Positions 55,591 to 64,000 of a stretch of 64,000 nt of DNA are shown piece after piece. A model generated the notes under the pieces. That model worked only from the letters and a program-made list of their open reading frames with translations, made no database searches and was not told the DNA's origin. Made by a program: the position numbers and the translations under genes. Every line of letters begins with the position of its first letter. Position 1 is the first letter of the stretch. This DNA is from Torreya grandis (Eukaryota > Streptophyta > Pinopsida > Cupressales > Taxaceae): the NCBI GenBank assembly GCA_037957365.1, contig JARHVA010000224.1, positions 1,458,501 to 1,522,500 of the forward strand, in the 5' to 3' direction.

Positions 55591-55830
55591 TGTTGGTGTA
55601 GATTTTTTTTCCACTTGGTTTTGTCTATATAGTCTATTTAAGTTTTCTTAAGTTTAATAAAGGTACTTAGGGGTAAATAATCCTACATGTATGAGAATAT
55701 TGGGGCTTGTCTATTTTCCACCTATGTAAGGAACCTCCCTATGCAATTTTTGGATAATGATTATTAATACAACTTTTTTTTTAGATGCAAGTTTATTCCT
55801 CTTTTGAGTTATTTTCTTTCTTAAGTTTCA
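55591..55830 (+). repeat. Cop-4 3' LTR
   Basis: Starts TGTTGGTGTAG; end placed at TTAAGTTTCA by the TG..CA rule only, since no 5' copy is available. The true end could lie some bases away. Confidence 0.6.
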
Positions 55831-55904
55831 CTACTCCATACATTTTTTATTCATGCATTTGATCCTATAGAGTAGATTCTATTATGGTCCACTCCAATAA
55901 GATA

Positions 55905-57003
55905 TAAATAAGACAATTATTTTTTATATTAATACATATCTAGATCTAAAATAGGTAGGAAGCAAACTGGGATAATGTTTTAGAATAGTCATCAAATTCT
56001 GGATTAAGTATTGATATAGTCATGAACACTTGCATTAGCCTAGGATGGTTACATCTATGTTAGTGTTTGAATCAAATTTAGGTGTTCAATATAGAATAAC
56101 TACTATAACATGATGTAACCACCTAGATGTTTCTAGTTTCATCATCACCTTCAATCTAATGCATTCAAATCTAGGTTATGGAATATATCTCATTATCAAA
56201 TGACCAAAACCCGGTTCTTCATCTTCATAATGGCTATGGGAAAAATGAGTTAGTGAACACATAGTGTTGAGTTACCCTAAAGACCCCTTTGTTAATGATT
56301 GCTACCTACATAGCCAATATTTCAAATAGGGCTTCAAAATTATGTAGTTCTCCCCTACATGTTGTCTTGTGTGTGATAAGCAAGTACAATAATGACATCT
56401 TATAACTTAGAAAATTAGGCTATTGGGCTTCTCCTTTAGTACTTTAGACCTATAGATATATCATCCTTATGACTTATATGACAATAGAAGAAAATAGGGA
56501 AGCTTTTCTTACTTGAATGCTAGTGATTTTTGGTAAGTTACCTTGTGAGAGGTAAGGCATTGATAGGTGAGGAATGAATGAGGGTTGATCTTATATTTAT
56601 ATCAATCCCCTTTGAGATTATATCTCATAATATAACTTAGGTAGACCATTATGATACATTTTATTTGTAAATTAAATGACTTTAAGGCATTAGAGACTTG
56701 TGTCAGAATAGGACGCCTGCATCAACTAGGTGTCTACCCAAGATGCAAGTGTTTAGGGAGTAAGAAAACATGTACAAACTAAAAACTTGTAGAGGTATAA
56801 AATAATCAAGTTTTAATCAATCTAGACAAGATAGAAGGTCTGAGTCATCAACATAAGAATGGTCAGATTAAGAGATAGGCCAAGGGGTATAATAGAGAGT
56901 AGATGCGAGACTTGTACGTCTAGAACTAAGAGGAAAAACTAAGGTCTAAGTTTTCCAAGTGTACAAGACTGAAGTGTTATATAATACATAAATACACTTT
57001 ACA
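55905..57003 (-). repeat. LTR fragment of the Tat-A family
   Basis: Follows the Tat-A 3' LTR from about 9,330 to its end, including the LARD-L site in uninterrupted form (AAATTATGTAGTTCTCCC at 56,337-56,354) and ends ACTTTACA. The left part of the LTR is missing and there is no polypurine tract on the right, so it is a truncated copy of separate origin. Confidence 0.75.
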
Positions 57004-57964
57004 CACTCATATCTAATGTACAAGTCAAAAGATATAGTACTCAGAAGGTACCACAAACTAGGATTATGAAAGTAGTCAATTAAAACCTATAAAATATGGG
57101 AGATCTAATTATAAATAGATAAAAAATAATTTCACAAATATTTATATCATATAAAAAATGAAAAAAAATCACCTTCCTAGGCCTTCTGGAATAAAAGTTA
57201 TGCCCCCTAGAAGTTTGTTGCTCAAAAAATGAATTGCATTGGTGCAATAAAGGGATAAAAATACAATATATGGTCACATGGGCATGATTTTTAACCCAAA
57301 ATTAGTGTTGGTATTGCACTAGCAGTGGTTAATCTAGTTGCCATTTAGCCTAAACAATTATCTTTACATTAAATATAACTTGTAAACAAGACTACAGTCT
57401 TGCCACAAGTGATTCGATGCTCCATTCTTTAAAAAAATGGGACTTTAGAAATATTGAAATCATAATAATATAATGATGTAGATATTGAATCATAGTTTTT
57501 TTAAATGCAAAAAATTACACCATCTTCTTTGTTGTTCCTTGTTTGTTCTATAAATCTAAAACTTCAAAAAATCATAGATATCACTATAACATTAAAAAAA
57601 ACTTTTTTTAATTTATAATTATATAAGTAATATTATGAAAAAATAGAGGATTTATTCATAAAATTCATAATTTTTCCAAAAAGAGAAAAAATATAGAAAA
57701 TTCCCCTATTTTTATAGATTTGGCTCAAACAAAATATACCCATAGGGTAATTTTGAAAACCCACAACATGGATTGGCTTAAAAACTATATGTGGGCTTGG
57801 AAAATAGTGTGTCAGTGTTGGTTGTTTAAAAAAAATATTAACCCCCAACTCAAACTAGGAGCTCAAAGCTTTGGTACCATGAAAGAAACAATGAGTTATG
57901 AAGATTATATCTCCATAGTTATGTATCACTCCAAGATGAAAACACATATGAAAAATTAAAAAAA
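57004..57964. other. Unassigned AT-rich stretch
   Basis: No recognisable domain on either strand. The open frame at 57,720-57,959 (79 codons) is rich in Lys, Met and Trp but matches nothing I know. A-runs around 57,590-57,610. Confidence 0.35.
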
Positions 57965-58326
57965 TGTAATACCTTCAGAGTATAATTTCAAAAGTATATT
58001 ATCTTACAACGTATATTGAGGATAGGGTATATATATATCTAAAACAAGAGTTGTCCCTTATTTTTAAATTAGTTATACTAAAGGTGGCTTCCAAAAAGGG
58101 TGGTAGCACATGTGAGGTGAGTAGGCATTAAATACACACTTCTCCACACATGCACACACACTAATTAGACTTAGTTAAAAATCTAACTACCTGAGTTAAA
58201 TAAATTGAAGGTGAAAAAATAATATTTAAATGAACACAAATAAGCTATCAACTTTAATTATTAAAAGAAAATAAAAAATAGAGATAAAATATTAAATGCA
58301 TATATATTCAAGCTTATATTTCCAAC
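57965..58326 (-). repeat. Copia 3' LTR (Cop-5)
   Basis: Minus-strand LTR starting TGTTGGAAATATAAGC next to a copia polypurine tract; plus-strand left end placed at TGTAATACC, approximate. Contains TATATATATACC near 58,028-58,039 that could be its TATA region. Confidence 0.7.
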
Positions 58327-58425
58327 ACTCCCCTTAAACTTGACTTCTTATATTGATGACACCTAAACTTTCTCATAGATTATCAAAAATATCCTTAGCT
58401 ATGGGTAAGTGTACAACATTGGGGG
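58327..58425 (-). pseudogene. Copia pol C-terminal relic and polypurine tract (Cop-5)
   Basis: The reverse strand reads VVHLPIAKDIFDNL, then ESLGVINIRS, matching the 'ADIFTK.L....F...R..LGV' end of copia RNase H; immediately after comes AGTTTAAGGGGAG, the polypurine tract, then the LTR. Everything upstream of it is lost. Confidence 0.75.
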
Positions 58426-59030
58426 ACAAAAGGGGGCCTACCTGTGGATATGTTTTTCCTAAAAATTGAGAAATATGAACTTTTGTAGATAATTTGAGAT
58501 GCTTACACTTTAAATTTGAGGATGGTGTAAGATTATAAATTGTAGTATTTTGAATCTAGTTTCCAAAACACTAATCTTTTTTGAATGATTGAGTATAACT
58601 ATGAAAAATATTTTAATGCCTCATGTCAAAATTGAGTAGCATGTATATATCTTTAAAACTAACAAAAAAATGGATAGTCATCTGTGCACCCCCTAACTAC
58701 CTCAAAAATTGTAAGTTTACATTTATATCATCACTTTTATATTCCTTATACTTCAAATTTATTCTAGTAAATATAATAAATTAGTTTATATTGCATATTA
58801 TAGATTTTTTATCATAGTTGAATGCCTTAAGATGTGGAAGATAGTTTTTCAAAATCTAATATGGAAATTAAACCCAAAGATTTTGTAACATAACTTTTGC
58901 AATTGATGTCTATATTAGGTAAACATTTAGTCATTTTTTAGGTTTTTTTTTACTTATATATTTATTAATGGAATTTTTAGGATTCCTAGTTTTTCAAAGT
59001 TGAAGTCTACAAACCAGTCACTTTGAATTC
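58426..59030. other. Unassigned AT-rich stretch
   Basis: No coding or repeat signal recognised beyond short A/T runs and a G-rich patch (GGGGGACAAAAGGGGGCC) at 58,420-58,437. Confidence 0.35.
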
Positions 59031-59089
59031 ATGTCAAATTGGTGTGATTGGGGAAGCACAGGTCACATTGATGACCTATGCACATCAAA

Positions 59090-59580
59090 CAACCACTTTA
59101 TGTTAATTTCACTTTCTCATTGTCCATCCCTCATCTCTAATAACTCCCTCAACATCATTAATCACTCATTCATTAACCTTAAACATATCTCATCATCACT
59201 AATCACTTCATCATCCCTCATCATCCCTAATAACTCCCTCATTAACCCTCACCATCCCTCCTCATCACTAATCACTCTGAAATTATTCCTAATAACTCCC
59301 TTATTGACTCTCACCGTACGACATCATATCTAATCACTCCTTCCTATTACATCATCATCCATAATCAATCCCACTTCATATTTCATAATGCCTAATCACT
59401 CCCTCATCATCCTCATTGTCCCTCACCATCCCTTATTATCCATAATCCCTATCTTGCCATCCCTCATTACTCCCTCATTGACCCTCACTTTCCCTCATAA
59501 TACCTAATGATTCCCCCATCATCCCTCATAATATCTACTCACTCCCTCCTCCTCCCTACTCATTTCATCTAATACCTTGA
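59090..59580. repeat. Degenerate minisatellite (CTCATCATCCCTAAT-type)
   Basis: Dozens of variants of CCCTCATCATCCCTAATCACT arranged without fixed period, with CTCCCTCATTAACCCTCACCAT sub-blocks. Strong strand asymmetry: almost no G on the plus strand. The open frame at 59,031-59,333 is a by-product (its protein is Ser/Asn/His/Ile-rich and repetitive). Confidence 0.75.
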
Positions 59581-59624
59581 TGGTGGGTGTAGTGGCTTCC
59601 CACGTGTGCCTGATTGGATTATGT

Positions 59625-60075
59625 TCCAACTCCAATTTTTCATAACTCAACTGGCAATGCCTTGGGGGCACTTTTATCTCAACATGATAACAATGGAAAA
59701 GAGAATGTAGTATACTACTTAAGTTGTATCTTGGTCACATATAAACACAACTATGTGCCTATTTAAAAATCTTGTCTAACCATATTCTTCACAGTTCAGA
59801 AACTATGCCATTACATGTTAAACAATAAGACCATGGTCATTTGAAAAATAAATCCACTTAAATATCTACTATCTAAAATATATTTACAAGGTAGAATGGC
59901 CAAATGGATCATGTTTCTTAGTGATTTTGACATAGAGTATGTCAATCAGAAGGCAATCAAGGGACATGTTCTTGCAGATCAACTTGTTAAAGCACTCCTT
60001 GCAAACATAAAGCCACTCACATTTCATTTTATTAATGAATCCATAATGAATATCATTGACACACCTTTTGAGGAG
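59625..60075 (+). pseudogene. Tat-E RNase H, C-terminal part
   Basis: Reads GNALGALLSQHDNNGKENVV and YYLSCILVTYKHNYVPI, then GRMAKWIMFLSDFDIEYVNQ at 59,890, which corresponds to MARWLMLLAEFDLEFVQQ of Tat-C. 59,896-60,084 is open, running through HVLADQLVKALLANI to a TGA. Confidence 0.85.
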
Positions 60076-60079
60076 CAAC

Positions 60080-60470
60080 ACTGAAATCTATACTTTGATG
60101 GTTCATTTACTACACATAGATTGGGGGTAGGCCTCTTATTTATTACACCATAGGGGGAAATAATCCCTAAATCATTTAGAATCAATTTTCCTTGTATAAA
60201 CAACATGGCTGAGTATGAAGCACTTATCACAGGACTTTGATAGGTAGTACAATGGAACATATCTCATCTCCAAGTTTATGGTGATTCTTAATTAATCATC
60301 AATCAGGTCATAGACCATTTTCAGACCAAAGATGACAAGTTGGTTTCATATAAAGTTATGTTCGATACCCTAAGGCCACAAATTGAAAATATTCAATTTG
60401 AGCATATACCAAGGGCTGGTAATATAACTGCAGATGCCATGGCTACTATTATCTCTTTGATTTGATAAAT
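60080..60470 (+). pseudogene. Tat-E additional RNase H
   Basis: YFDGSFTTHRLGVGLLFITP (60,092), then NNMAEYEALITGL (60,204), LQVYGDS.LIINQV (60,270) and EHIPRAGNITADAMATI (60,400). The four catalytic acidic positions are kept (FDGS, AEYEA, GDS, ADAMA), unlike Tat-C which has N in the first; stops at about 60,237, 60,288 and 60,463 interrupt it. Confidence 0.85.
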
Positions 60471-61810
60471 AGATAAAGCTAGAGAGTATCAGTTCTTCAT
60501 CAAGAATTTGGTCACACCAGCTCATAAACCTTTAACTATGGCAATGATTTGTGATATTGCTGGTCCTAATTCTATCTGGTACTTAGATATTTATAACTAA
60601 CTTCATGACCAAGTTATACCACCTAACCTATCTCAAAAACAAACCAAAGCCTTTATCTATCACTCCACTCATTATACTCTACTTGAATCGACCATTTACC
60701 ACTGTAGTTTTGATGGAACTCTACTTCATTATTTAACTTTAATAGAGTCTACACTAGCATTAAGATATGTTCATGAAGGAGTATGTGGAGCTCATTCTAG
60801 TGGGGTAGTCCTATTCGAAAATCTCTTAAGTATTGGTTATTATTAGTCCATGATGGGCACAGATGTAGTTACATATGTAAAGAAGTGTTACAAATGTCAA
60901 TGACATGTTAATATGATTCATGCACCAAGAGAAAATTTGAAATTGATGTTGACATCATGGTAATTTACTACATGGGGACTTGACCTCATTGGGAAGATCA
61001 ACCCCACTTCATCTAATGACCATAAACATATCCTTACCACCACTAAGTATTTCACTAAGTGGGTTGAAGCTACACCCCTCACTTATATGACTGGAGAGAA
61101 ATTTTCCAAATTCATCCTCAACTATCTCATTTTCTGCTATGGTATCCCCTTTGACATTATATCTGATAATAAAGGATAATTCAAAAACAAGGATGTTGAC
61201 AAGCTATGTACTAACTACAACATCACACATCATTTTTGTATGGCATATTACCCTCAAGGTAATGGCCAAACTGAAACATCCAATAAAACCATTGTCAATA
61301 TTCTTAAAAATATTTTTAATGATGTTGATCATGATTGATAACTTTTGATATTCCCCACCCTTTGGGCATATTGTACCAATCATCATACTCCAATAGAAGC
61401 CACTCCATACTCACTTGTTTATGGTAGTGAAGCCATCCTTCCCGTTGAGGTCAAGTTACTTTCACTACACATATATTTCAAGCATGTCCTAGATGATCAT
61501 GACTATTGAGTAGCTCACCTACAAGAGCTAGACCTACTTGATTAAAAACACATAGTTGCACTCAATAATCTTTAGGCATATTAGAATTGACTAAAAGGCC
61601 ACTACCATCGATGTGTCACGTATAGAACATTTGAACTTGGTGATCTTGTTCTTAAAGAATACCATGGATGAGAAGAATAATAAAGGTGAATTCAAACCAA
61701 ATTAGATAGGGCCTTTCATTATTACTATATATTATGGATTAGGAGCATATAGGCTTGCCACACTAGATAGAGACGAACTTCCACTTCAAGTGGTACTATG
61801 ATTGAGCACT
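60471..61810 (+). pseudogene. Tat-E integrase
   Basis: Zinc-binding part VHEGVCGAHSSG, IGYY, DVVTYVKKCYKCQ.HVNMIHAP (60,772-60,925); core TTWGLDLIGKINPTSS (60,965), KYFTKWVEATPL, CYGIPFDIISDNKG (61,136), AYYPQGNGQTETSNKTI (61,246), WAYCTNHHTPIEATPYSLVY (61,365) and SEAILPVEVKLLSLHI, then ELGDLVLKEYHG. D, D and E positions are present (LDL, SDN, TETSN). Interrupted by several stops (60,846, 60,961, 61,178, 61,337). Ends at about 61,800. Confidence 0.85.
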
Positions 61811-62139
61811 AAGATGTATTGTCTATAAGGACTATTTCATGTTGTGCCATTTTATTACTATTTATTCTTTATACAAATATCACGCTTATCATTCCTTTTA
61901 TCCCATTCCATCCATTTTACCATTCTATTCTATCAACCAAACATATTCTAAATCCTATCCACCTAGCCTATTTGACCTTGGTTTTTTTCCATTCATTGTA
62001 CATTTTTAGCATCAAGGAATCTGATCAATTTCATCAGTTATTTCAAGTATTTTAAACAAAGATTATATTTTAGAGTAGTATGACAAAATTTTTGACAATT
62101 GAATCCTTTGTTTGTTATTCCTTTCTTATCACCGGTTTG
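61811..62139 (+). other. Start of the Tat-E 3' tail
   Basis: Pyrimidine-rich non-coding sequence (CATTCCATCC.. words). The open frames at 61,819 and 62,099 look like chance translations. Confidence 0.5.
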
Positions 62140-62142
62140 GCT

Positions 62143-62227
62143 ACTAATTATAACCACCTTTAGGAAAATTAGTATCATTGATCTGTGCCATTGTGTCCAA
62201 GTTATAACCGCCTATGGGAAAACTAGG
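62143..62227 (+). repeat. Stem-loops 1 and 2 of the Tat-E tail
   Basis: ACTAATT/AATTAGT (62,143-62,173, perfect) and CCAAGTT/AACTAGG (62,197-62,227, one mismatch), with the loops ATAACCACCTTTAGGAA and ATAACCGCCTATGGGAA. Confidence 0.8.
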
Positions 62228-62360
62228 GGAAACATTTGTTTATTGAGCCTCGACATACCAACTTGCCACTTCCTAAGCTATACTATGCCTTTTTACCAAC
62301 TATGCCTATTTTATTTGAATTGATTGCTACACTAGTCAAATTCCTTTGCTACAAAGGTGG

Positions 62361-62408
62361 AACTACAGTGACTTGAGGTCCTACTCTAGGAATATGTAGG
62401 CAGTTCTC
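62361..62408 (+). repeat. Tat tail motif, copy in Tat-E (first)
   Basis: AACTACAGTGACTTGAGGTC then GGAATATGTAGGCAGTTCTC. Equivalent to 40,915-40,964 of Tat-C (AACTAC..TGTCCTGAGGTCC..GGGGCTATGTAGGTAG.). Confidence 0.7.
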
Positions 62409-62456
62409 AATACCTGTTGAGGTTAAATCAGTCACCCTTTCCACTATACTCTTGCC

Positions 62457-62670
62457 ATTTTATAAGCAACTTAAGTAACGCTCTTTCTATTTTATAAGCA
62501 ACCTAAGTAACACTCTCACTATTTTATAAGTAACCTAAGTAATTCTCTTACCATTTTATGAGTAACCTAAGTAACGCTCTTACTATTTTGTGAGCAACCC
62601 AAGTTTGAACACTCTCACCATTTTGTGAGAAAACTAAGTTTGAAAACTCTCACCATTTTTTGAGCTTGAA
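62457..62670 (+). repeat. Tandem repeat of about 32 bp
   Basis: Seven units starting ATTTTATAAG or ATTTTGTGAG at 62,457, 62,489, 62,521, 62,553, 62,584, 62,620 and 62,653; each continues CAACCTAAGTAACRCTCT. The last units have changed to AAGTTTGAA. Located in the Tat-E tail. Confidence 0.85.
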
Positions 62671-62956
62671 CCATTTAGTGTCTCTTCATTCTTGATTGAG
62701 TTGAGATACTTTAAAAAATAATTCCAAAAACATTTATAAAACTTCTAGAAAAAACTAAAAAAACATGGACCACTTCTTTGCCTTAAGGATTCTGGGAACC
62801 CTTACTAAGTTTCAAGTAAATCACTTGTCACTTAGTTTCCCCATCCTTTTTGGCCTTTTACCTCCTTCACTTGCCATTTTACAATACCATTCTTATTATT
62901 CTATCACATCCATTGTGTTTATTTTCACCAGTTATCATTTTATTCCCATTCCCTAG
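62671..62956 (+). other. Tat-E tail, non-coding
   Basis: Nothing recognised; the open frame at 62,765-62,956 has no protein features. Confidence 0.4.
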
Positions 62957-63024
62957 GAGAACTACTTTTGGCTTGAAGTTTTTTATTAGATATTACATCC
63001 ATGGAACTATGTAGACAATGTCCA
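62957..63024 (+). repeat. Tat tail motif, copy in Tat-E (second)
   Basis: GAGAACTACTTTTGGCTTGAAG, then GGAACTATGTAGACAATGTC. Third occurrence of the AACTAC..TG.CTTGA..GG..TATGTAGG.AG motif. Confidence 0.55.
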
Positions 63025-63659
63025 CTTGCCTAGTGCATATGGAGATATCTTGGCCACCCCCTTATTTTTATTCTATTTCCCCATTTTGTTCATTTGTTAA
63101 GTTATCACCTATTTTCTATGGGCAATGTTCATATGGTTTCTATTGAGTGTTTCTTTGTTTATTTCTTTGTTGTTTTGTTTGTGTGCATGTTTGTTTGCTT
63201 TCAGTACTATTGCCTTGATTTAGTCTATGTGTGTTCATTGGGTGATTCCTTATGGGCACTTATACTCAAATCTATCCATATTCATATGTTTACATTATCA
63301 TCATGATTTTTATCATTGGTGCATTATTTTCTATTTTGAGTATTGGATTTCAGGAGTCAGTCCTTATGCATATTTTGGCCAAGTCCTCATGATCTTATAC
63401 CATGATTCATATCGACACGTGATACAAAAAACATCAAATTCAAGAAGTATATTAAAAAATGGCAACATCTTTTTGAAATCGACATCTTGATTTAATCCCA
63501 ATCATATCCCAAATAGAGTAATTAATAATGAAATAATTTTAACCTTTATTAGTTCAAATGAGCATCTCCCTACTAGCAGGTTGTTCCAATTCATCATTAT
63601 TCTCTATGTTAAGTTATCATCATCAATCAACTAATCAATCATGTTTGTCATAATTAGGG
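63025..63659 (+). other. Tat-E tail, non-coding
   Basis: T-rich sequence (63,140-63,200 strongly so). Short open frames at 63,094 and 63,227 are Phe/Tyr/His-rich and look fortuitous. Confidence 0.4.
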
Positions 63660-63660
63660 T

Positions 63661-63985
63661 CTAATGATTATAACTACCTATGGGCAAATCATTGCACACC
63701 ATCTCACCTACATTTCTCAATGATTATAACCGCCTTTGGGCAAATCATTGAGTTGTCACCACTTTATGTTTTCAAGACATACAAGGGCACGTTGTTATTT
63801 TTTTTCTATCCTAACTAGGTCAGCTCCATCTTCTCAATGATTATAACCACATATGGGCAAATCATTGTGTTATCATACCACATTGCCACTATCAATGTAT
63901 AATGCTTATAACCACCTTTGAGCAAACCATTATACACTGTCCCACTTGCATTCTCAATGATTTTGACTATTTTTTCAAAATCATT
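63661..63985 (+). repeat. Stem-loops 3 to 7 of the Tat-E tail
   Basis: Five inverted repeats: AATGATT/AATCATT (63,663-63,693), TCAATGATT/AATCATTGA (63,717-63,751), CAATGATT/AATCATTG (63,835-63,867), GTATAATGCTT/AACCATTATAC (63,897-63,935, one mismatch), AATGATTTT/AAAATCATT (63,956-63,985). The first four share a loop like ATAACCRCCTWTGGGCA; the fifth has a different loop. The array may continue past the window. Confidence 0.85.
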
Positions 63986-64000
63986 ATATTTTTCACCCCA

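Larger units (their letters stand above)
45264..55830 (+). mobile_element. Ty1/copia element interrupted by Chr-D (Cop-4)
   Basis: Gag, zinc knuckle, protease, pre-integrase and integrase lie at 45,372-47,896; RT and RNase H follow at 53,860-55,560 after the Chr-D insertion; polypurine tract and 3' LTR close the element at 55,581-55,830. The 5' LTR is missing except perhaps a few bases. Domain order PR-INT-RT-RH defines copia. Every domain is broken. Confidence 0.85.
59625..64000 (+). mobile_element. Tat-lineage element, 3' half (Tat-E)
   Basis: Starts inside RNase H at about 59,625 and continues through a second RNase H and integrase to about 61,800, then a non-coding tail that leaves the window. 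The 5' part (LTR, gag, protease, RT) is missing, replaced by the minisatellite. Motifs match Tat-C domain by domain but sequence is clearly different, so it is another family or a much older copy. Confidence 0.85.

Noticed and set aside
25870..57003. LTR pieces at 25,870-26,210 and 55,905-57,003 as two halves of one LTR split by later insertions
   Set aside because: They overlap by over 100 bases relative to the reference LTR (both contain the GGATTAAGT region), so they cannot be simple halves.
57720..57959. Small open frame of 79 codons as a gene
   Set aside because: No start context, motif or neighbour support; within chance length for this base composition.
59031..59333. Open frame of 100 codons as a gene
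   Set aside because: It is a translation of the minisatellite; the protein is repetitive and has no domain.
63661..63985. Regularly spaced repeats as a CRISPR array
   Set aside because: Units are imperfect, spacing is irregular, the host is clearly a eukaryote and no cas-like gene is present; the units lie in a retrotransposon tail.
1..64000. An intact host gene hidden among the repeats
   Set aside because: All open frames longer than about 100 codons belong to retroelements or low-complexity sequence; no exon-like conserved domain was seen, though small exons cannot be excluded without a search.

Overview
This window looks like intergenic nuclear DNA from a plant with a large, slowly purged genome; a gymnosperm is my guess, from the AT-rich sequence and the depth of old nested LTR retrotransposons, but nothing here proves it. 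I found no host protein gene, tRNA, rRNA or CRISPR array. Nearly everything assignable is LTR retrotransposon sequence in successive stages of decay, and all coding regions carry in-frame stops or frameshifts.

Layout. 1-1,735: Ty1/copia gag-protease remnant, + strand. 1,737-1,864: separate minus-strand copia reverse transcriptase (RT) scrap with an intact YVDD. 3,384-7,103: decayed reading frame of about 1,240 codons that I do not recognise. 8,080-8,805: minus-strand copia gag. 9,133 to about 26,210: minus-strand Ty3/gypsy Tat/Athila-like element (called Tat-A) that keeps gag, linker and protease but has lost RT and integrase. Its left LTR is split by a complete non-autonomous element (LARD-L, 9,750-18,115) with about 2.9-kb LTRs and a perfect 5-bp target-site duplication (TSD). 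Its gag is split by a 2.2-kb solo LTR (22,896-25,104) with its own perfect TSD.

26,247-45,258: plus-strand gypsy-type element (Gyp-B) with 1.5-kb LTRs and an initiator-Met-type primer site. Inside it sits the best-preserved element, Tat-C (28,770-43,292), with 1.55-kb LTRs, perfect TSD GCTTG, gag, protease, RT, RNase H, a second RNase H and integrase. 45,264 to about 55,830: plus-strand copia (Cop-4), split by a minus-strand chromovirus-like gypsy element (Chr-D, 47,897-53,855). 55,905-57,003: LTR fragment of the Tat-A family that preserves the uninterrupted form of the LARD-L insertion site. 57,965-58,425: copia 3' end, minus strand. About 59,090-59,580: degenerate minisatellite. 59,625-64,000: RNase H to integrase of another Tat-like element (Tat-E) and its long 3' tail, running off the window.

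How the parts relate. The order of insertion can be read from interruptions and TSDs: Tat-A, then LARD-L and the solo LTR into Tat-A; Gyp-B, then Tat-C into Gyp-B; Cop-4, then Chr-D into Cop-4. LTR divergence by eye agrees (Tat-C about 5%, others higher). The most unusual signal is in the non-coding 3' tails of the three Tat-like elements: each holds a series of stem-loops. In Tat-E at least six share a loop sequence while the stem arms change in a compensating way. Tat-C also carries a regular array of palindromic ACCGACRTCGGT motifs in its leader, and Gyp-B LTRs carry a roughly 24-bp tandem repeat upstream of a TATA box.
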